Assembly (NCBI GenBank): GCA_013398275.1
Contig: VZSE01002700.1
Location: 2,102,455 to 2,166,454, forward strand
DNA from: Promerops cafer
Taxonomy: Eukaryota; Chordata; Aves; Passeriformes; Nectariniidae
Reading direction: 5' to 3'
DNA: 64,000 bases
Part shown: positions 52,976 through 61,660 of the stretch, piece by piece
How positions within the stretch are numbered: position 1 is the stretch's first letter
Layout: each line of letters starts with the position of its first letter
Notes under the pieces: generated by a model
Database searches by the model: none
The model's input: the letters and a program-made list of their open reading frames with translations, nothing else
Told to the model about the DNA's origin: nothing
Position numbers and translations under genes: made by a program

Positions 52976-53590
52976 TTTTTTTTTTTTTTTTAAAATGAGG
53001 ATCTTTCATGATTTCAAATATAATCACCCAAGTGCAAATACAGACACAGAATATAAAAAAACTGAAATTTATTACACTCTATGGCATGCCATCTAGGAGA
53101 AACAGTAAAACATTACCAGTGAAATATTTGATAGAAAGAAGCTTCTTCTATGCACTCAAGTAGATCACTTCTCACAGCAAACCATTTCCCATTATCTGGT
53201 ATGTCTCTATGAGACTTCAAATACGTAAGTGCTTTCAAGAGTACTTGTACTGTAGAGAGAGAGCTGATAAATAAATTAGAAATAACATCTCATACGTTAA
53301 TTCCATAGTCCACTTTGTGGCTTATGAGGCAGTAGAATTGCTTTTTTTTGTATTCCATTGCTAACCACTGTCTGCTCCCATTTAAAAAAAAAAAAAAGGA
53401 AAAAAAATAAAAAGAGAAATACCTTCCCCAGAGATATAGCTGCAAGTAAACTGCAAAAAGAAGCATCCTTACTTCCCTCTGCTCCTTATAAAAATACAAG
53501 TTGAAAAAGCATCTCCTAATAGCCTTTGGAACAGCTCTCAAAATAAAGATATAATTGGCTTTGTAAACATTGTCAAAGTACAATCATTCA
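52976..53590. other. Unique non-coding DNA with T and A runs
   Basis: Starts with a 16-T run (52976-52991); an A-rich patch with a 14-A run lies at 53384-53410. The latter gives a Phe-rich minus-strand open frame of 97 codons that is an artefact of the homopolymers. No gene recognised. Confidence 0.65.
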
Positions 53591-53960
53591 CCCTGCAGAA
53601 AGTGTTGTCTGACACTGTGTGAGCAACAAAGATAGCAGTGACAAATATCCTTTTTAGCTGGTCTTGATCATGAAAGTTTAGTCTGCTTATGTGCTAAGTG
53701 TTGCCTCTTCCATTAGGGTCCACAGCCATCCCAAATATAATGAGGTTTATTAAATTCAACTCTCTCTCCCTCTGGACAACAGGAAAAGCCTATGGGAGCA
53801 CAAAAGATAATCCTCGATGAGTGTGAACTGAATGTGATTGAATATAAAACTCTGTATTATTGATTGGAATGTGTATGTTATAGCCATTGGTCACTGAGAG
53901 TAGCTGTGTCTTGTGTTGGTTTCAAAGGGCTCTCAGGCTGGTGTGCAGTTCCCAGTGAAA
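53591..53960. promoter_or_regulatory. Candidate conserved non-coding element
   Basis: Balanced-composition, repeat-free block. Words of note include a GAACAAAGATAG-like HMG/SOX-type core (GCAACAAAGATAGC near 53622), GCCATCCCAAATATAATGAGG near 53728 with a CArG-like core, and TATTATTGATTGG near 53856. No open frame. Regulatory nature is inferred from texture and proximity to the block at 52340-52970. Confidence 0.3.
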
Positions 53961-55837
53961 ATGCCCAAATTTACATTATTCTTGCATATAGTGCAATGCC
54001 TGGAAAATAAAAATGTCACCCCTTGAAAAGAAAGACTGAACAATGCATTCCTTAAAAACAGATTATCTCATTAAAGAATAAAAGGTCTGGTAAGAGAAAA
54101 AAAAAATGCATAGTTGCTCTATGGGATATATTTCAATTTTTGAGGAAAAAAATAGAATTTAAAAAATGGTTTCAATATATTTTTGGTATTGTATTGATGT
54201 ATCACGTAGACCCTTTCTGCTTTTCTTATTATTTCTTCCTCTCTCTCAGATGAAATTACAGTTTGAAGCACTAAATGAAACTGGCACAAAAGCAGCCATT
54301 ATTAAAACTGAGCTGAAAAACGAAAAAAAAGGGAAAGTAATTCTGCTTTAAAAAGCATGTTCAGGAAGGGTTGAGATGATTTTAGTAAGAACCCGTAGGG
54401 AATGAGAACTACACAATGAAGGAAATGGATTCCTGTGACACATAAACAAAAGGCAAATGACTAATATATTTACATATAACATGTGGTGTATTCATTGCCC
54501 ACCATGGTGACAGAATTGTTTATTTCATTTATAATTTATACAGCAAAACCTTATTATATGTGTAACTAATTTGCCTGATGATAATGTGCAGTAGGAGATT
54601 AGGTTTCCATTATATTTTGTCATTAAGAACAAAAGATTTTCATTCGCTGGTTAATTTTTTTTCTTAGTCCCCATCCCACAGAACACACCCTATACATATT
54701 TCCCTCAAATCATTATGATGCTGAGCTAAGTAGAAAGTAGCAAGGAACTTCTGAAAAAAGACTCCTATAAAATCCCTCACACACAAATCCACCTTTGCTT
54801 CTGGAATTTCTTATGATATCAGTAATGACAATATACCAAGAAACCCTCACAGGTGATGTGCAAATACAAAAAAAAAAAAAAAATGGAATAAATATAGGCT
54901 CCAGAAAAGCTTTTCTCTGAGAGACAGGGAAAAAAAATCAAACATTTTACCAGAAGCAACATTAGAATATGTGACTAGACAGTTCATCCCAGACTACAGG
55001 GAGCGGGTGGGTGGGTAGGCAGTGATGAGGGAATTATCTTGATGTATTTTCCACTGTGGCACATGAGACAGTGCAATTCTCTGAAAGGAATTGCTAGCAC
55101 CAAGCCAGTAATTCCCCTCTGTGGTATTACAAAGTGTGTGTATTACAAAGAGGGAAGGGAGTGTGTGGGAGAAGAACCTATGAAGTGCTGTACATGTTTC
55201 CAACACCGTGAAGCACGTATGACCTTGAATCAATACAAACATGCTTGCCAAAGCATGAACGCTGTGTTAGAAGCATGCATACATGCACATATGTTGAATT
55301 TATATCTTTGTTACCTTTCAGAGACAACTGAAAACCCCAGATCTAACAGATTTGTTTGGTTGTTTGGCTGCTTAACCCTTTGGAAGTCTAGTTTGCATTG
55401 TATAGTGAAATCAGCCTATTGAAGAAAAGCAGAAAAATGCTTTCAAATAATAGGGGATATTTTCCTGTTTAACTCAGAGCTCTAAAGCACCTTTTAAAAC
55501 AGCAGGTCATACCACTTCAGTCTAAAAATCTGTGCAAAGATGTCAAAGTTTCTAAAGAGTGCGCTAATACAAGAACTTTCTTTGGATGAAGTGACACTCA
55601 GTGTTGTGAGTATACACAAAAAACTAAAACTTTTGCAACCTAAATTAATGTACTGCAAAAGTATCTCCTCGTGGACACCCTGCCAGTCATCACTGTTTGT
55701 TAACCATGAATACAGACAAGTCTGAAAGCGCAGAGGGCAGTTGAAAAAGTGCATCTCAGCAAGCAGAGAGTGAGCAGGTAAGAGACACTGCCTGTTTTCA
55801 GGAAAAGTAGTAAGACCATGCAACAACCTAGTCTGGG
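53961..55837. other. Unclassified non-coding DNA, left flank of a CR1
   Basis: AT-rich with a 16-A run at 54868-54883. A 127-codon plus-strand open frame at 55039-55422, rich in Cys and His, has no recognised domain. At 54216-54249 a long pyrimidine tract ending in CAG precedes a 33-codon open frame (54250-54351), which looks like a splice acceptor but is unsupported. Confidence 0.5.
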
Positions 55838-56100
55838 GACCAGCCAGCTGGGCAGCAGTTTTGCAGAGAAAGACTGCAAAGACTCATGTTCTGGTGGACA
55901 CAAAGTTGACCATGAACCAGCAAAATCTGCTTGTAGGAAAGATGGTGAGAGGAAGATGGAGCCAGACTCTTTTCAGTGATGTCAAGTGACAAGACAAAGG
56001 ACAGTGGCCTCAAAATGAAACACAGGAATTTCCATTTAACCTTAAGGAACAATATCAGATTGCACACTGAGGTTGTGGACGCCTCATTTTTCAAGACGTC
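55838..56100 (+). mobile_element. CR1 LINE, 5' portion of an element split by LTR B
   Basis: The CR1 coding remnant CAGCCAGCTGGGCAGCAGTT and the following 70 bases (CTGGTGGACACAAAGTTGAC, CATGAACCAG) match ORF2 of a CR1, then at about 55925-55940 the sequence jumps to a segment far downstream in ORF2 (GAGCCAGACTCTTTTCAGTG, AAACACAGGAATTTCC, GGTTGTGGA). A large internal deletion therefore preceded or followed insertion. The element is cut at 56100 by LTR B and resumes at 57471. Confidence 0.88.
56096..56100. repeat. Target-site duplication of LTR B, left copy (ACGTC)
   Basis: ACGTC directly abuts the LTR start at 56101. The right copy is ATGTC at 57471-57475; the one difference is a C-to-T change at a CpG, the commonest mutation in vertebrate DNA. 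Confidence 0.75.
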
Positions 56101-56225
56101 TGTCTCGGTTTGAGAGGAAATGAGTTTTTTGGGAAGTTTTAGTTAAACCAATCAGTGGCCAGGTTTGAATATTGACACCTGGTGTGACCACTGAAGACGT
56201 GAGTCACCTCTGAAGACACACGGGG

Positions 56226-56231
56226 TTAAAA
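56226..56231 (+). promoter_or_regulatory. TATA-like box of LTR B
   Basis: TTAAAA 125 bases into the LTR and 75 bases after the CCAAT box at 56148. LTR A has the same order and nearly the same spacing (CCAAT at 24756, TTTAAGAA at 24843), which supports both as real U3 promoter elements. Confidence 0.5.
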
Positions 56232-56441
56232 GCAGAGATTTCCCAGAGTTCGCTCTCTTCCGCCCGTGGTAGCCCAGGGAGCGGCACCGTCTCTGCCCCG
56301 CCCGGCCACATGGCTGGGTGGGGGAGGGAGCCATGGAGGCCCAGGCTGAGGTAGGCCGGAGCCCCGGAGAGAGGGAGAAGGTGGAAGGTGGCCAGCCCCT
56401 GCAGGACCGAGGGGTGGAAAAAACACCGAGGTATCTTTTGT

Positions 56442-56452
56442 CCCCCCCCCCC
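56442..56452. repeat. C homopolymer inside LTR B
   Basis: Eleven consecutive C followed by AACCCC. A likely slippage and sequencing-error site. Confidence 0.9.
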
Positions 56453-57341
56453 AACCCCAGAAGAGCGAGCGAGCCTGTGCCGGCAGAGGAGGCGGCAGGG
56501 GGGGGTGATGCCCAGCATGTGGGAGTGCCACCGTGAGATCTCAGTGCCCTGAGGGCAGCGGAGCTCGGACTTTTAACCCTTTCCTGGGTGAAGGAAACTT
56601 TGTGAAACATTAGTCCTCCTGGCTGGTGGTTGGAGAGAGAAGAGAGACAGTCTGGGACCTGAGATGTTAAGAAGATGTGGAAAAGCTGAAGTGGGAGGAG
56701 ATGATGGAGTGGCTTTTTTAGCTGGACTTTTCTTGTATAGCCATAGACTGAACCAAGCTACCTGTAATACATGAGACTGCATTTGGGTGGATGCTATAGC
56801 CTGAGCCAAGAGACTGACCTGCTGTAATGATATTATATAAAGGAGTGAACAGAGGAAGATGAAGAGGGCGTGGTGGTGCCTTCCATCTTCAGGGAGAAGA
56901 GCTCTGTTCTTGAGAAAACCCTCGGCCCCAGGGGATGAGAAAATGGGGGGGACTGTTGTCCCAAAAATGAGACACGGTTGTTTTTTTCGGCACTTGGCAA
57001 AGCATCCTTGAAGAACCCTGAGCAGTTTCGGTCCATGGACGGTGGTGAGAGCACTGTACATGGAAGGAGCATGTCACCATGGCAGAGTTTCTCCGGGCGG
57101 TGCCATGTGTGACAAAGAAACATGGGGAGTTTCAACCCTGTTTCGTGGGGAGGACTGTGGTACAAGAGAGACTCCTCTCTCCCCTGATGGACTGAGAATT
57201 GATTACTTGAGTGAGGGTAATTTGATCAGGACTCCAAGATTTTTGTCTCACTGTGCTTTGGTGAAATTGGGTGGGAGGAGGAGGAATGGTTTAAAAGGTT
57301 TTCATTCTGTTTCCTTTGTGTTTTCTGTTAGTTTGTAGTTT

Positions 57342-57347
57342 AATAAA
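57342..57347 (+). terminator. Polyadenylation signal of LTR B (AATAAA)
   Basis: Canonical AATAAA about 125 bases before the LTR end, followed by a T-rich stretch (GTTTTTTTCC) consistent with a downstream element. Confidence 0.65.
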
Positions 57348-57470
57348 GTTTTTTTCCTCTCTAAGTTTGAGCCTGCTCTGCTCTGCTCTTGGTCGCATCT
57401 CACAGCAGTTAGTTAAAGAAAATACATTTTCATGGGGGCACTGGCATTGGGCCAGCACCAAACCTTGACA

Positions 57471-57600
57471 ATGTCAAAAACAAAAACATGTTCCTGGGCA
57501 ACCTACCCTTGTCCTTCCTTGAGCAGGGGTGAGTTGGACTAGGTGGTCTCCAAAGATTCCTCCTGACCTCAATGATTCTGTAGTTTTGTGGTTCTGTGAT
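57471..57600 (+). mobile_element. CR1 LINE, 3' portion of the element split by LTR B
   Basis: Resumes the CR1 after the LTR: ATGTTCCTGGGCAACCT, CTTGAGCAGGGGTGAGTTGG, ACTAGGTGGTCTCCAAAG, then CAATGATTCTGTAG and a tail of TGGTTCTGTGAT. This continues the reading order broken at 56100 exactly, so the two halves are one element. Confidence 0.92.
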
Positions 57601-59317
57601 CTTTTCTGCACTGACCTGCAACAGAGAGGCTGAACCCACACTGAACCCTGAACCCACACTTGCTCCACAGCACTGCTTCCCCTAGATTCCCACACAACAG
57701 AAGGATGAAGAACCATCAAGGAGATTTGTCATCTGTCAAAGCAGAGCAAAGAAAGAAGCCATTAGAGAAGGTTATCAGAAATATCCACTTGAGATGTTTA
57801 GGGGTACCAGGTTATGTGACTTGTCCTATGAAAGTTTTGTTTCTCTTTTTGTTGCCACTACAGTTTAACACCTGTACTGTAAATCATGTGAAAGATATTC
57901 CCAGGGAAAATCTGACTGCAGTGTGTGTTCTCCAAAATATCTAGTGAAATGAAACTTCAGCACAGGCCAAAGCAAATTGTTGAATGTGTTTCCTTAAAAA
58001 AATTTAATCTATTTACCTAATTTTAGTATATCAGTTCCCATTGAAACTAAGCAGATAAAAATGGAAGAGATGAATGACACTGGTTTTGTCCTAGATTTTC
58101 TTCAAATCTTAGTTTCCAATAAGGCAACACTCCTACCACTTTCTAAAGGACTGGTGCTATTAGTTTGATCACAGAAGTATGCTGAAGTGGCAATGTGACT
58201 GCTGTTTCCAATGGTTTGAGCCTGAACATAGACAGGGTGAGCTCAAACACACTTGCAAAACCTGTACACATGTAGTCTATGTAAGAGATGAGCATCGGCT
58301 CTTGTGAGAGAGCAGCAGTGAATGTTCAGGAGGAGTATCAAGGGATGGGGGAGCCTTAGCTGAATTTTGAAGATTATTTGCTTTTGTGCACAGATTAAAA
58401 ATGCTTGGGAATTCAGATTGTAGTCTTCAACTGCAGCTGAGTAAGTCCCTATTCATGTTAAGACTGTTTCAATACTGTGCAGCATGTGCACTTTATTAAC
58501 AATCCGTTAACAATTCTAATACCCAGTGAGGGTAAATGTTGGCTGGAACATGGTAGGGTTATGAAGGACTGTTATTTCTGCAGATTTATATGGGCTGGAA
58601 AAGACTAAAGAGTTGCAAAAAGTATAGACAGGCTTCTTTTGCCAGACAAACTGAATCTATGAAGAATTAAGAAAAGAAGGACTTCAGGACATCACACTAG
58701 ATCTTGTTCAGTGTTCTGAGATTGCAGCCTAGGTTTCCTGCTTGGGTAATATAAAAAAAACCAGATTCTTCCAGGAGATGCTTTAGAGCACATAGTTATG
58801 ACTATTTAAGTCAAACACACCTGAAGCTAAATACCTAAAGGCAACATTAACATACCATCTGCTATTTTAGGTGGGACTATAAAACTTGTCTAGGAAGCAA
58901 CATAAGACTATATATGTGGTCAGTGAAATTAGACTATTTTATCCATTGTTACCCTTTGTACTGTGTCAGAAGATGAGGAAACCACAGGTTTAAAAAAAAT
59001 CTTTTTTCTAACATTTTAAAATAAACTGGATGGACAATATTTTTGGTGCCATGCCAGCAGATGACTGATTCTTCCCTTCTTGCATTCAAATGTGTAAAAA
59101 AAACTTTAACAATATCAATGTTTCTGTGACTGTGAAGGTCTTCTCCACATTTTTATTCCATTGCCCTAAACACCAGGGAAATGTACACTGAAGTCCTACC
59201 AAGACTGCAATCTAGTCCTGAGTTACTGCATTTTAGTTTGTGTGATTCAGGCTAATAACCACTTCAACTAAAAGGAGAACTGAGTCCAAAACATGACAAA
59301 TAAAAGGAAATAAACAC
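57601..59317. other. Unique non-coding DNA, no gene recognised
   Basis: AT-rich. A 94-codon plus-strand open frame (57660-57944) has no domain. No further repeat recognised up to the assembly gap. Confidence 0.6.
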
Positions 59318-59337
59318 NNNNNNNNNNNNNNNNNNNN
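59318..59337. other. Assembly gap, 20 N
   Basis: Twenty undetermined bases. The true missing length is unknown; fixed-size placeholders of this kind need not reflect the real distance. Confidence 1.
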
Positions 59338-59359
59338 AAAAAAAAAAAAAAAACACAAC

Positions 59360-59392
<33 letters not shown>
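59338..59392. repeat. Poly-A tracts next to the gap
   Basis: Sixteen A, then CACAACC, then 32 A. The homopolymers probably caused the adjacent gap. Whether they are the tail of a retroposon hidden in the gap cannot be judged. Poly-F open frames across the gap on the minus strand are artefacts. Confidence 0.95.
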
Positions 59393-59393
<1 letters not shown>

Positions 59394-60879
59394 AGAAAAG
59401 GATGTGAGGAACCACAGCAGACTACTAGAATGAAATTCACATGTGGACAGATTCTTGCCATGAAAATTTATGAGCCTTACTGATAAATTTGATCTAAGTG
59501 GCCTTAGGCACCCAGTGTAGTTGTCAGAAAAGAGGCCAAGGTGGAAAATCCACATTCCACTTCAGAGGGTGGTTTGATACAAGTTGATTTGATCTCTGGA
59601 TCTCTGGGAATGTTTGTCGCTATTCATGGATTTGCTATTCATGTCGCTATTCTGTGTACCTTGGTCAACCCAGCTGGGCACGCAACTTATCTGGACTTTA
59701 TATAAAGTCCAATTGCACTTTTTGCAAAGCTGGAATTACAACAGTAATTAATCATCCTGCCCGATGGCATTGTTAGTTATAATTTTTAGAAGTTAGCTGC
59801 AAGTTTTTTCAGGTTACAGATAATCTTAACACAAGTCTCAGGTTGCCTCACACATAGATAAAAAGAGACCCCATGCATTTTTTAGTTTTTTAAACATCTG
59901 TCCTTGAAGATAAACTCTATAAATAAAGATAGCTCTAGAAAGGTAGCCTTTTGGTTAGTCCAACTTAGCACCTCCTGGTCCTTCGCCACATGACAGTGTT
60001 CCCCATCCTATGAACACCTTTAGTATCCCAGTTTAACTTTGTGACAGGGACCCGGTGGGGTTTAGCTGTCCCTACACAACTGTCTCTACCTCGTAGATCC
60101 TTGACGTGCAACTCAACCAACTATGAAAAACTTGCACGCCCTCAACTTAGCCGTAGCAAAAAAGTGTTTTATACCGTGCACTTGTCCCACTATTGCAATG
60201 GTTCAGACATTAATTCTACATCTGAGGTATGCAAATTGTGCTCCTTATAAAGTTGCTGAGCTGTAAGTGGCAGTCTCTGAAGAATGAGGCATAGGAACAT
60301 GAGCAGCACCAGCTTTCTAGACTTGGTTCTGAGTAGTTACATCCAAAACAACAGAAAGCCATTAAATGCTTGTTTTAGCTGCCTGTGTGTCTCCTTTCCC
60401 CCTGCCCCTGTAGCTGCCAGAGCTGTACATGTACGAACTGCTTTGTTGAGGCTGTCATGGTATCATACCCATGAGGTTGCACAAGAAGAGTTGGGTGTTT
60501 TTTGTTCACTGAGTACCTGAACTCCTTGGCTGTGGTAGATTAGCATAGCTCAAGGCTCCAACAGAGCTCTTCTGCTTTATATCAGTATATAATATCTGTA
60601 TTCACATAGTCTCTCCTGGAAAGATTTGAAACAAACTTGAAACAAACTTGAACCAAATGCAGAAGTGATCCCTTTTTCAGTCCATTGTCACTGATTTAGA
60701 AACTACGCAACCTGTAGGAAATTTAGGGTTTTTAGTTGTAGTGTGTGTCCTTATTGTATTAAGTCTGTGGCCATGTAAAAATTGGAGCTCCCAGCTAAAA
60801 GAAAATAACCTAAAATACAAAATATTTGGCACTCAGAAGCAGCATTGGGTTTGTATTGGGTGTAGGTGGCAAGAGCAAC
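59393..60879. other. Unclassified non-coding DNA with short repeats and a perfect palindrome
   Basis: Contains an 8-base tandem (GATCTCTG twice, 59591-59606), three imperfect CGCTATTCATG units (59616-59654) and a 20-base palindrome at 59692-59711. A 69-codon open frame at 60041-60250 is rich in Cys and in Asn-X-Ser/Thr triplets but has no recognised family. No named repeat is identified. Confidence 0.5.
59692..59711. repeat. Perfect 20-base palindrome with TATAAA core
   Basis: TGGACTTTATATAAAGTCCA equals its own reverse complement. It could extrude as a cruciform or serve as a dimer-binding site, and it includes TATAAA on both strands. No gene start is recognised nearby. Confidence 0.95.
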
Positions 60880-61660
60880 CCACCACAAAGCACAGCTGAA
60901 CCCCTCAGCTGCAGTGGGGGCACCCTGGGGAAAATGTATTTTTAAAGAGCAAAAAAAAGTGCCACATGGGCAGAGGAAGAGGGAAATAAGTGAGAAGCAG
61001 CAGTACAAACACTTGAGTTTTTCCTGTCAGAGGAGTAGGAGGGGGATGAGGTGCTCCAGGTGTAATGGCAAATATTTCCTTGCAGCTTGTGTAAGAGGCA
61101 ATGCCAGAACAGCTACTACCCTCCCAGCGCAGTGGAGAACCCTATGCTGGAGCAGATTAATATTTCTTCAAGGAACTGGAACCTGTAGAAGAGCTCACGT
61201 AGTGAACCAGGTTTATCCTGAAGGAATGCAGCCCCTGTGGAGCCCACGCTGGGGCAGATCTTGAAGGACTGTAGCCCATAGAGAGGACCCTTGCTGGAGC
61301 AGGGGAAAAGCATATGGAGGAAGGAGCAGCAGAGAGGAGCTGTTATGGACTGATTTCAACCCTCACTCCCCATCAGAGAGGGGGTACAGGAGCTGGGAAC
61401 AAGGCACTGAAACTGAGTGTGAGAAAAAAGGGAATGGGAGATAGGTGGTGTATTATTTTTGGCTTTGCACCCAGATCTATTTTAAATGCCTAGAAATAAA
61501 TTTTCCAAAAAATCAAATGTGTTTTGCCCATGAGTGTAATTGGTAACTGTTCTGCCTGTATTTGTCTCAACCCAGAAGCTTTTTCATCCTGTTTCTTCAC
61601 TGCGCCCTGTTTGGGAGAGGTAGTGAGTGAGCAGCTGGGTGGGAATTTGAACCTTATTCA
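60880..61660 (+). mobile_element. Old LTR fragment related to LTR A (LTR C)
   Basis: Shares ordered blocks with LTR A: GAGGTGCTCCAGG after a GAGGAG-rich run (61035-61060, compare 24965-24985), a GAGGACCCTTGCTGGAGCAG segment (61282-61302) of a kind common in avian LTRs, AATAAA (61495-61500), GTGTTTTGCCC (61519-61529, compare CTGTTTTGCCC near 25562) and a gap-matched stretch to about 61650. The left boundary and the TG terminus are not recognisable, and divergence is much greater than for LTR A. No viral coding sequence adjoins it. Confidence 0.7.

Larger units (their letters stand above)
56101..57470 (+). mobile_element. Solo LTR of an endogenous retrovirus (LTR B), inserted in a CR1
   Basis: About 1.37 kb, beginning TGTCTCGGTTTGAGAGG and ending CAGCACCAAACCTTGACA, so it has the TG...CA termini of retroviral LTRs. 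Inside are a CCAAT box (56148-56152), a TATA-like TTAAAA (56226-56231), a GC-rich stretch (about 56270-56530) with a C run, and AATAAA at 57342-57347. The spacing implies an R region of roughly 1.1 kb, which is long. No viral genes adjoin it, so it is a solo LTR. A 5-base target duplication fits ERVL-like or ERV1-like integration; I lean to ERVL. Several antisense open frames of 100-160 codons are products of GC-rich sequence and show no domain. Confidence 0.9.

Noticed and set aside
55039..55422. 127-codon plus-strand open frame with many Cys and His
   Set aside because: No regular zinc-finger spacing, no homology recognised, no exon boundaries.
56152..57061. 152- and 162-codon minus-strand open frames
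   Set aside because: Antisense to the GC-rich part of LTR B; no domain and low-complexity Pro/Ser content.
59233..59555. Phenylalanine-rich minus-strand open frames across the gap
   Set aside because: Created by poly-A tracts and undetermined bases.
24660..61660. LTR A, B and C as parts of one provirus
   Set aside because: No gag, pol or env sequence lies between them, the three differ in family or age, and LTR B has its own target duplication.
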